A DNA stretch of 32,696 bases from Neolentinus lepideus HHB14362 ss-1 (lineage: Eukaryota; Basidiomycota; Agaricomycetes; Gloeophyllales; Gloeophyllaceae), in NCBI GenBank assembly GCA_001632425.1, contig KV425636.1, forward strand, positions 80,711-113,406, read 5' to 3'. The notes below the pieces were generated by a model. The model had not been told where the DNA came from, did not search any database, and worked only from the letters and a program-made list of their open reading frames with translations. The first letter of the stretch is position 1; every line of letters starts with the position of its first letter. Positions 11,153 to 19,953 of this stretch are shown one piece after another. Both the position numbers and the translations under genes were made by a program.

Positions 11153-11702
11153 AGGAGTGAAGCATCCACGACAGGCTCCGTTCTTGAGAGCATATTTATT
11201 TTGTCTACTGTTGACATCCGTGCGTCCAGTTATCGGAATTCCTCCAGGTGCGATCCACATATCAGCTGCGCGGTGGAATGATGGTCCGTTATATACAAAT
11301 TTTCCTGAGAACGGAGGTGCTTTGTGATATGTAGTCCATATTGGGGGGAGGTGGGTGAGGCTGTAGTAAAGCTGCGTCTGAATGAGGGATGCATCAATGT
11401 CTCGCACAATACCGTAATAAGCTGGTCGCAATAGGCAGATGTTTCGTACTACTGATCGGCCACATGACTAGCTGCCATGCTAATGACCTGATAGATACAA
11501 GCACCTATTACCAGCGTCTCTGAGGACGTGCAGGTATATCATTCTGCAGTCACCTCTTCAGGCTCCTCGTCAACTCGCGAGCAGAACAGGAGATACCCGC
11601 ACCGAATCGCGCTGGTTGTCTTCCAAACCATATACAAGATTATTTCTAATCACTGATTGTAAGGAGTTCTGAACGACTGAAGTCAGGCACAAGATTCATC
11701 AG
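11153..11702. other. FunK1 3' flank and intergenic DNA
   Basis: The first about 90 bases resemble the 3' flank of the intact FunK1 gene: GTGCGTCCAGTTATCGG occurs here near 11220 and again near 23010. The duplicated block therefore ran past the stop codon. Nothing else is recognised before the NmrA-like relic. Confidence 0.5.
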
Positions 11703-12664
11703 ATGACTAACAAGTATGCAGGGCGTGATGATCCATTACTCACCGTCCTCCACCTCCCCAGCTCCTCCCAATCCTCCTCATTCCCAGACACCGTTTGCGT
11801 CCGCAAATCAAACCCATCTGACCGCCAGTACCTAGCCAAAGCGCTCAAAGGCATCGATGTCGTCATCAGCGCGCTGAACGAGCCAGCCATCGACGCCCAA
11901 ATAGACCTCTTCGAAGCAGCCGTCGAAGCCGGCGTGAAGCGCTTCTACCCAAGGCTTCCATAACGTCTACCGCAAGCCAGGCGACGATTGAGGACACATC
12001 CACTCCGTGCGTCTTCTCCGCTGCCTTGTACATCTAACCCGTCTCTCTCACCTTGCAATCTAACATGTAGGTATCAGACCAAAAGCAACGCTTCGCAGAC
12101 TGGCCAATGCGCCACCCCGCCGTCTCCTCCGGTCGTATCTCCTACACCATCGTCGGCAACCGCGACATTTACGACCAATCCTGGGAACGCATCTGATGCG
12201 CCTGGACACAGAACCCCTCCTCCGTCGGCCCCTCATACAAAATGTACATTCTCGGTAACGGCGATGTGAAGGTCGACTGGTCCAGCATCAGCGACATCGG
12301 TAACTTCATTGCCGCCACCCTCGCAAGACCACAAGACTCGAAGAACAAGACGCTGAACTTCCCGAGCGATACCGTAAGTCAAAATCGGATTGCGGAGATG
12401 CTAGAGGAATATAGTGGGAAGAAAGTAGAGAGGGTGTACGTACCGATGGAGGAAGTACATCGTGTTGTCGAAGACCCCAGTCTGGTGCCGAAGGAGGTCA
12501 CGGAGAGTAGCAAGATCCCAGTGTAGTTCTGGTACGTCGTGAATGGATCCAAGGGAGTGAGCCTCGGTTGGAGGCCCGAGGAGTTCGATTGCTGTGAATC
12601 GTGGCCGGAGGTGAAAAGGACGAGCGGAGAAGAGTACTTGAGGAGGAAGTTCAAACCTGTATAA
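11703..12664 (+). pseudogene. NmrA-like NAD(P)-binding protein, broken
   Basis: NmrA-like proteins are atypical short-chain dehydrogenase relatives with a Rossmann fold. Here the N-terminal glycine motif and first strands are missing. What remains reads GIDVVISALNEPAIDAQIDL and AAVEAGVKRFYP, then a frame change at about 11955 into FHNVYRKPGDD followed by TGA (11989-11991). An intron-like gap follows, then WPMRHPAVSSGRISYTIVG, an in-frame TGA at 12194-12196, MYILGNGDVKVDW, ATLARPQDSKNKTLNFPSDT and EYSGKKVERVYVP. A TAG at 12524-12526 interrupts IPV-FWYVVNGSKG, where the family normally reads through to a C-terminal EEYLRRKF (here ending at TAA 12662-12664). At least four lesions make this a pseudogene; the ends are approximate. 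Confidence 0.85.
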
Positions 12665-12818
12665 AGAGTGAAGAAGGCTGCGTGTGAGATGGTAATTGTA
12701 CAATATTCCTTGTGTTTTATGTCTCATTCGAAAGTCATCTGTGGGTGTAAGAATAAACTTATGGATAGATTAGCTGCCCTGCCGAAGCAGCCGCTGACAT
12801 CGACGAGGAGCGTACGGA

Positions 12819-13940
12819 CTACAGTCCCCATATACTCCATACATTACGCCCTCTACCGGCACTCGTCCGGGCCTTCTCGCTCTTCCCGCCCGACATCGGC
12901 ATCGGGAACCGCTGTATCACAACACCTCGTCCATCCCGCATTTCGCCCGCCTCCCACTCCTCATCATCCAAATACCGACTCACCGCCCGCCCCTCCAGAC
13001 AGCTTCCAGAAGCCAACGTCGTCCCATTCACCTCGCCCAGCGGCCTCCTCTCCTCCCCAAATCCTTCCTTCCTCTTCGCATCAAACGCCCACTCATCTTC
13101 CGAGTCGTCGGCTATGGCCACATACGCCTGGACGACGTCCCAGTCTGCTTCCTTCGTAAGCATCTGAAACCGACTGCGCGCGACTTCACGTCGGCGCTTG
13201 TCCTGTCTGACCTTATCACGGAGGGCGTCTTCGGACTTTGTAGGCACGCCGTCTGCGAACACGTGCGTTTTGCCTTCGGTCTTGGCGGATGGGGGGAGGG
13301 TGAGGAAGCGCCGGGTGTGGAGGATATGAGGGGTCGTGGAGAGTGTGCTAGAGGGCAGGTTATTCAGGCGGCAGAGGCGCCGTCCCTGAGAAACAGATGT
13401 TCGTCCGACAACCGGAGTTGACAATAGAGAGGCACGCACATCGACATGAAATTTAAGAGCAATGCCGAGGAGCGTATCCCCTGGCTGGATATAATATTTC
13501 GAAGGAGCGGGTGTAGAGCTAACTGGCCCATCCACAGAACTCGCCTCTTGACTCTCAGTAGCACTGCTTGATCCACCAACAACAGTATCCGAAACAAGTG
13601 TTTCCGAGTATGTCTTGGGTGAAGAAACTTCGGACACATCACCATCGTCCTCATCATCCCCTAGCACAAACACATCCTCATCTCTCACCCCAGCATCGAC
13701 ATTCCTTACCTCGTCTCCCTCCTGCGTCCGAGCGCTCACCGCACTGACACCGCCCAAGCACGCTAAGCAAGGATCGTACCGAGTTAGACGTGGGTTCTTT
13801 GCAGTACAGGACAGGCATATTGGTCGCATGCAGCATCGCGTGAGGAATACGTCGTCGGATAGTTTGGGAGGAAGAGAAGAGGAGCAGGCGAGGCAGAGAG
13901 GTGCTGGGGGACGTCGAGAAGGAGTAGAAGAGGCGGTCAT
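12819..13940 (-). CDS. LysM-domain protein with N-terminal cysteine motif
   Basis: The coding parts are 13940-13440 and 13385-12819. A 54-base intron (GTGCGT to TCTCAG, 13439-13386) is in frame, so unspliced reading inserts 18 false residues inside the LysM domain. The spliced product is 355 residues. Residues 16-61 hold CxxC, CC, CxxC, CxxC (C16, C19, C36, C37, C42, C45, C58, C61), enough ligands for two zinc ions. A Ser/Asp/Glu-rich linker follows. The LysM spans about 148-198 (KYYIQPGDTLLGIALKFHVD, then LCRLNNLPSSTL and a LHTRRFLTLP end). The C-terminus is charged and looks disordered. There is no signal peptide, so it is unlikely to be a secreted chitin-binding effector and more like the intracellular LysM proteins of eukaryotes. 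The exact role is unknown. Confidence 0.85.
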   Translation of the reverse strand: MTASSTPSRRPPAPLCLACSSSLPPKLSDDVFLTRCCMRPICLSCTAKNPRLTRYDPCLACLGGVSAVSARTQEGDEVRNVDAGVRDEDVFVLGDDEDDGDVSEVSSPKTYSETLVSDTVVGGSSSATESQEASSVDGPVSSTPAPSKYYIQPGDTLLGIALKFHVDVRASLLSTPVVGRTSVSQGRRLCRLNNLPSSTLSTTPHILHTRRFLTLPPSAKTEGKTHVFADGVPTKSEDALRDKVRQDKRRREVARSRFQMLTKEADWDVVQAYVAIADDSEDEWAFDAKRKEGFGEERRPLGEVNGTTLASGSCLEGRAVSRYLDDEEWEAGEMRDGRGVVIQRFPMPMSGGKSEKARTSAGRGRNVWSIWGL

Positions 13941-15137
13941 GACTGAGAGTTGGGTCTATGTTGTCTAGAATATCATGCCACAAGTACAATATAACAAGGA
14001 CCAACAAGGACACGAAAGCAGATTTAAATGAGCAGGCCGGGTGGGAGGAGACAAGAGGTAGAACACCCCGAGGTCTCCAGCTGCCTTCTAAATTGGGATA
14101 AATCAGTCGGACCCTGGGAATTCTGTAAACGTAAGGTTGAAAGAACACGATTATTCGGAATAATTTATTCCTCGGACGTTGTACTTGTGCAATAGCACCA
14201 TCTCTCTAGATGCGCCTATGTCAACACTTACAACGCATCTCTCCAGGATGCAAAACGCGAGGCTGTTAGTCGATAAGTGTACTGGACTAAAGTGCACTTG
14301 TGTGCTAATAGCCACACGCTCGGTAGCTGAGGGTGAGGTTCAGGCGACATGCCAAAGGAGGGTTAGGAGCGACTCTTTCAAGAGATTGTTCGACATATTC
14401 CTTCAGTCACAACATACGCTACGGTGTCGAAGAGGCAACTTCTGCAAATATTCTAATTCCAAGCGTTGCCAGAATCTCCACGTTCACCAAAAGCAAGTGG
14501 CAGCCTGCCATACTCATTCGCTGACCGCTTCGCCCTGTATGCCGCAACCTTGTATCCACCACTAATAGTGACATCTTCCATGCTCACATCATCTTCATAT
14601 TAGCGGTTTCCCAATGAGGAGACGGCGGAGCTGGAAGGGCAAGTCTGTCGCTCCAAAGATCCTGCGAGCCAGTGCTGGATTCCATGACCTTCATTGCAAA
14701 CCCCGAATTGATGACGCTACACCAGCCATCAATACAGATGGCAGTTCGTCAAATGCTAACGCATATGACATAGAAAGAGTGCCCGGTCATTCTCGGGTAT
14801 GTACCTCAGATAGTCCCAAACCAATCAAATTTTTCATGTTTAAGACTTTGATGTGCTCACCCGGATACTCCACTGTTTATGAGATGTGCATCATTCATAA
14901 CTCAGATCCCGGTTACGTTTCTCATTTGACTTGCAGATGTTTCCCGACGGTCATGTAGCCATTGCGGGCGACAACGATGCCGTCACCTTCCTTGAGGCTG
15001 TCTTTTTCTCTCAATTGCGACCTGCTCTTTATGCACGAACATTGTAAGTGCACTTTGAATCTAAAAGATAGTCGATTAGCAATGACACTGGTGAGTTCCC
15101 CAACGAATGTTCTAAACGAAGAGTGAGAGGCGTAACA
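13941..15137. other. Intergenic; possible short spliced gene, unrecognised
   Basis: The first part is the promoter of the minus-strand LysM gene. Around 14614-14797 an open frame is followed by an intron-like segment (GTATGT donor near 14798, TTGCAG acceptor at 14937) and a 37-codon frame (MFPDGHVAIAGDNDAVTFLE) ending near 15045. I cannot assign it to a family, and it may be the remnant of a gene disrupted by the element to its right. Nothing else is seen. Confidence 0.3.
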
Positions 15138-15476
15138 CACAGCGAGCAAATGACCTGTCCTTTTGATGGGAGCGCAAAAAAAAGGACACTGTGTCCTGTC
15201 ACCTGTCCTGTCACCGTCCCGTTACCTGTCCTTTTTCCTGAGACTCAAGCGACGTGTCATGATTGCGTCATGGTGTGACAGACAAGTCCCGGCCTTATCC
15301 GGGGAAGTCTGATGACTAAGCGCCATTGGGTCATAACGATGTCACCTCTCGGATGATAATGTAAGGTACAAAACCACTGGAAAATGACTTATTAGAGCAA
15401 TATGAAGTAATCTAAGTGAGAATATCAAGCGCCTGAATAAATTTAGGGATAGATTAACATCTAGTCACAAACGTGA

Positions 15477-15655
15477 NNNNNNNNNNNNNNNNNNNNNNNN
15501 NNNNNNNNNNNNNNNNNNNNNNNNNNNNNNNNNNNNNNNNNNNNNNNNNNNNNNNNNNNNNNNNNNNNNNNNNNNNNNNNNNNNNNNNNNNNNNNNNNNN
15601 NNNNNNNNNNNNNNNNNNNNNNNNNNNNNNNNNNNNNNNNNNNNNNNNNNNNNNN
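15477..15655. other. Assembly gap (179 N)
   Basis: Unresolved bases at the inner edge of the left arm of a long inverted repeat, a position where sequencing and assembly commonly fail. Open frames running through it are meaningless. Confidence 0.99.
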
Positions 15656-16385
15656 GTTGTACCGGTGGTGAGGGACATTATATAGTAGAATGTACTGTAT
15701 CTAGCAGTATTAATATATAATACAACTCGTAGCTGTCCCCGATGCACGCAGCGGCACTTGACACCGGCCGGTGCTGCCTAATTGGGTAAACAAGCGCCTC
15801 CCGCCTGCCCCGCCGCTGTCATGGACAATAGCGAGCTACAGTGCCCGCATATGGCGATAAAAATGCATGGTAAATTACGATATATAGATAATTTGTAGCA
15901 GTGCAGTAGCACCGCTATTAATCCGCGCTGTCGTCGTCGCGTGACATTGTCCTCATTGTTGTCAAGTTGATGACAGTGGCCGCACATATTGTACTATACA
16001 GACTGTCATAAATTCAGAAAATTCGACATTAAATTATGGTATGAGCAGCGTGAGCAGACATATCATATGGAGATAGAGATGCTTCGGGCACGCCTCCGAA
16101 CAACGCAAGTTGTGGCACCGGCAGTCGGGAATCACATCCAATATCCGGACATGTCGCCCGTCATTTAGAATATAGCTCTGAAGCTACAGCCAGAAATGTT
16201 TGTAATTTCGAGTGCCGTGCACATTTGATCCAGGTTCACATGACAACAGAATTTGTGCCGTAAATACATGGATCCCTAAATTCATTCGGGTGCTCGATAT
16301 TCTCACCTAGATTACTTCATAATGCTATAATAAGTCATTCCGCAGTGGTTTTGTACCTTAGATTATCATCTGAGAGGCCACATCA

Positions 16386-16578
16386 GGAAAATGTCATCCG
16401 GGCTTAGCGGTCTTTCCCAGTCTTTTTCGGTCTTAGGATGACTTATTTAAGGAAAATTAAGCCAAGTCCCGGCGCCTAAAGCACCGAAAGGTGGTGAAAG
16501 ATCGCCGAAAGCCCGCTTAAGACGCCTTTAAGTCCGCTAAGGAAATTTAAGCCAAGTCCCTTCGGCTTGACATTTTCC
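16386..16578. mobile_element. Nested 193-bp inverted-repeat insertion
   Basis: It begins GGAAAATGTCA and ends with its complement TGACATTTTCC. It interrupts the right arm of the larger element; the left arm has no counterpart. Inside are two near-identical direct repeats, 16447-16470 and 16537-16560, sharing the core TTAAGCCAAGTCCC. I could not settle a target duplication, so this may be a MITE or a rearranged piece. Confidence 0.55.
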
Positions 16579-16847
16579 CGATGCAGGCGACAATTAATAT
16601 TGTTATGACCCAACAGCGCTTGGTCATCGGGCTTCCCCGGATAAGGCCGGGACTTGTCTTGTCACACCATGACGCAATCATGACGCGTCGCTTGAGTCTC
16701 AGAAAAAGGACAGGTAACGGGACAGGTGACAGGACATAGTGTCCTTTTTTGTGCCACTTTGAAAAAGGACAGGTCGTTTGCTCCCTGTGACAGTCTCGTT
16801 ATCATTTCCGGAACAACATTGATCCCAATCTCGTTCAAGGCCTGTAA

Positions 16848-17984
16848 CACTGCGGGAGTCTCACTATTTGAGGACCTGCAAAATGTTGATCAAAATGAAT
16901 ATCCCATATAATTACTTTGGCAAACCATTCTGTCAAAGAGAAAAGTATATACTAAGGGAATAGTCAACAGACTGGACGAAATATTATCCATTTTATTACC
17001 TTCAAGATCGCTTGAATATCTATAGTTAAACATCGAGCAAAACTGATAGCAAAATATTTTCTCCAAGAAACATTTTTGTAAGCGAGTTTGTTTTAAATCT
17101 TTGCCGACTCTTAAATGGTAAATAATTATATATATTACCATAAGGGCTATTTAGATGCTATATTATGTAATACCATATATCACCTTTTGATGGTATAAAA
17201 AAGTATATAAAAAAGTATATATTTGGGACTGAGTCAGAATGTATTGCCCGGTGATCGCCCGGTGATTGCCCATAGGGGGCCCAGTGGCCACCCACAGAGT
17301 GCCCGGTGATCGCCCGGTGAGCACCCGGTGATTGCCCAGCTGCGCCATAAGCGCCCACTAATCGCATTACACCCAATACTTGCCAAGGTAGTAGGTAGAT
17401 AGGTAGGTATATTTCGGCAAGAGTCCCAACAATGAATTCCACATCATTGGCCAGATGCACAGCACACTATTACATATTCATCATTATCTATTACTACATA
17501 GAGCAGTTGTCATGGGCATAGATCTTCTGGGCAATCACTGGGCAATCACTGGGTGGTCAACAGGCAATCACTGGGCAGTCAATGGGCAATACATTTTGAC
17601 GGAGTCAGGAATATATATTTTCTGACTCACTTTTGGATGACACCAAAATGCGAAATAATATATTATATAATAACGTAATTAAAAAGGCTGAACATTATTA
17701 AAAGTATGGATAGCCACTTAGGCAGCTACCCAAACCTGAAATATATCCATTCCATAAATGGATTTCAAAAGCAAATCTTTTGTTACTTCTTTTCCATTCT
17801 GTTTATATTTAATCATTGTGGTCATCTTGAAGGTAATGCTGTGGAAAATATTTTGTCCAGTCTACTGAGCATTCTCTAAATATTTAAGTTTTCCCATGAC
17901 AGAATATTTTGCAAAAGTAATTATATGGGATATCCATTTTGATCAACATTTTGCAGGTCCTCAAAGAGTGGGACTCCCGCAGTG
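16848..17984. mobile_element. Non-autonomous CACTA element, 1137 bp
   Basis: The termini are CACTGCGGGAGTC and its complement. The 3-bp target duplication is TAA (16845-16847 and 17985-17987). Inverted arms of about 250-280 bp (near 16848-17110 and 17700-17984) are similar but diverged. The centre has clustered short repeats: GCCCGGTGAT units at about 17247-17337 and the inverted TCACTGGGCA units at 17530-17590. No transposase is present. CACTG ends with a 3-bp duplication place it in CACTA/EnSpm. Confidence 0.88.
17247..17337. repeat. GCCCGGTGAT short-repeat cluster
   Basis: About six partly degenerate GCCCGGTGA[T/G] units inside the CACTA element, mirrored in inverse orientation at 17530-17590. 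They are likely transposase-binding or structural repeats. Confidence 0.7.
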
Positions 17985-17987
17985 TAA

Positions 17988-18639
17988 CCGCTTCATCCAT
18001 TTTGCTTGACGAAAAGTGGTTAGTCTATCATTCATCGACTATGTCGGACCACCCCAAGAACTTCTGGAATGCAGATGCCAGAATGAATTAGGCCATGACG
18101 TCAACACAGGCGTCCTAGATTCGGATGAACATGATACTCCTGCTTCACTGTCTACTCATCCTCCATGTTCATCAGTCAGAGGCTTTCCAAGGAAGAGCAG
18201 ACTACCATGCGCACGCCGCATCCAGCACGCGATATGTTGCTTTATCGGCCTCGCAGCAAAGAGATCACGAGCAGGACTGCGCACCAGCAAGAGGTGGTAC
18301 TACTAGGATGCGACGCACCCGCAACAGACTCCTCAAAATATCCTCCTCACTTGCACAACACCCATGATCATGTCTGCTGAGTCTGACCCTTCCGTTTTTC
18401 CTCCTGGTGATTTATATCGAACCGTGAATGTCATGTGGAACTTCAGAAGTCTTTAGCTCCCGCGAGACGTCTACCACCATTAGAGCCATCATCCGCTCTC
18501 ATTTGTAAGTCTTGCATACACCTAAGTGTTACCATAGATCACTTTGTACAGAGCCAAAGTGCCTGCCCCCTTGCAATGACATGGCCAGTAAGGCTCTGGA
18601 TGGCACGCTGCTGAGTAGACAATAGACTCATGCCGTAGG
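17988..18639. other. Intergenic, nothing firmly recognised
   Basis: Several short overlapping open frames (18016-18380) without splice logic or known motifs. The DNA is probably decayed coding sequence next to a FunK1 scrap. Confidence 0.3.
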
Positions 18640-18770
18640 TGCACCTTAGAAGCATGTTGACCAAGATGATCTTGAGCCTTCCCTTTGGACCCTCTTATTG
18701 ATATATCATATTTTCAGTAATGTGCATGACTACAATCATCGAAAACCCACTCCTCACATCTCTCTCCGAT
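18640..18770 (+). pseudogene. FunK1 kinase fragment
   Basis: The frame starting at 18653 reads HVDQDDLEPSLWTLLLIYH, which matches the FunK1 segment following GTWQF (DDLESSFWILLWTFLHY in the intact gene). No neighbouring FunK1 motifs survive, so this is a short relic. Confidence 0.6.
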
Positions 18771-19953
18771 GATGATTGGTATGGATGCGACAAAGATGTA
18801 ATGGCCAAGGCCATCCATGCTTACGTAATGTAGTCTAGTTCGTCGTGTCGTGGTAGTTAGTAGCTCTTTGTCTTGCCAACGCCAGTAATCGACGCCTTTC
18901 TTGCTCTCTCAGTCCGTTGCAAGTCTCTTTCAGTCTCGTTATGTTCTATTAGGTGTCGGGCGTGGTTTCGCAACAACCGTGCCCATTACAAAAGACTTCA
19001 TGCACGCGGAAGGACCCCTCCCATATTCTCTCGATGATGGGCCACTATTCACCATTCCAGGATGCTTGACAGCTGAACTGACGAAATTGACGCTGTGATA
19101 AAACTCTTCTATCACCAAGCCCTACGTGAGACAGTGGATGGAAAGCGAGAATAATGGACACGGGCAAATCCTGACCCGACCTCATAGTGTCCCTTGGGTC
19201 CAAGAACACCATCGAGTGCTTCAAGTACTGACGGGTGGTTTGCAGGATGAGAACAAAGTAGTACCTATGCATCTGATTCTAAATCCCGAGACGTGCCCCA
19301 TAATCAACCTTAGCCCGTTGGTCTCGCCCCACTAGTGTATTTCTCATATCATATTCATCATATTCTAACATAATAAACGAGGAAAAACACAGCCCTGAAA
19401 GGACGGGTATCATTAATGTGCCAGCAGCGCGATGTTTTCATATTGTTACCGATCATTCGCCAGTCCTATGTTCGATTTAGGCGTTTGATTGATGAGTGCG
19501 AATGATGGCAAGTGCTGGGTTATTGCCACCGCAGCAAGTTTGAAAGCATCTATGGCTTGTCAAACATATCTTTTTGTAAAGGTGAAATGGCTGTATATGA
19601 CAACTTGATAATGCTCAGATCAGGTTTGTGTCGTAACATTCGAAATATTAGAACGTCCCTATTATGACAGGATACACCGCGGTGGAATTAAAACACGACC
19701 TTCCATTAAAAGCCAAATTATGTGCAGAATTTGGCATGATCGCCGTCTCCCTGTGGGACAAAGGCATTGTGGCACAAAGGTACTGAAGCCGCATGTTGCC
19801 GAAACGGAGGAAGCAAATCACGTGACTCTCGCGTCCTTTGTTCGGCGCTGCGTCCGCCTCCTTTCACCACACTTCCAGCCACATTACCCTCGTGGGTCTA
19901 GGAAAATATAAAATGTGAGTTCATGTCGCACATATTCTCAACAACATCTCGTC
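18771..19953. other. Intergenic: upstream region of intact FunK1 gene
   Basis: No supported gene. A 69-codon frame at 19126-19335 is open but has no recognisable motif. The final 100 bases form the likely promoter of the FunK1 gene. Confidence 0.35.
19907..19913 (+). promoter_or_regulatory. Possible TATA-like box (TATAAAA)
   Basis: TATAAAA lies 41-47 bases upstream of the FunK1 ATG at 19954. If used, the leader would be very short. Motif only. Confidence 0.3.

Larger units (their letters stand above)
15138..16789. mobile_element. Non-autonomous CACTA-like element with very long inverted arms
   Basis: The ends start CACAG and align for over 300 bp as inverted repeats: 15138-15455 pairs with 16270-16789. 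They are flanked by a 3-bp duplication ACA (15135-15137 and 16790-16792). A CAC terminus and 3-bp duplication fit the CACTA/EnSpm type. Subterminal ACCTGTCC motifs repeat in both orientations, as expected for transposase binding sites. No transposase is visible. The right arm carries a 193-bp insertion (16386-16578). An N gap (15477-15655) lies just inside the left arm, so the true length is unknown. Confidence 0.8.

Noticed and set aside
13615..13968. Plus-strand frame of 117 codons over the LysM gene
   Set aside because: Antisense shadow of the Ser/Asp-rich coding region of the minus-strand gene.
15454..15747. Open frames on both strands across 15454-15747
   Set aside because: They run through 179 N and are an artefact of the assembly gap.
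17158..17460. 100-codon frame on the minus strand with GNHRAITG-type repeats
   Set aside because: The protein repeats are just translation of the GCCCGGTGAT DNA repeats inside the CACTA element; no start context, intron or family support.
17247..17590. Regular short repeats resembling a CRISPR array
   Set aside because: Units are adjacent or irregularly spaced, occur in both orientations and sit inside a eukaryotic transposon.
18960..18995. WFRNNRAHYKR resembling a homeodomain recognition helix
   Set aside because: The match is a few residues only, without the preceding helices or an open frame of useful length.
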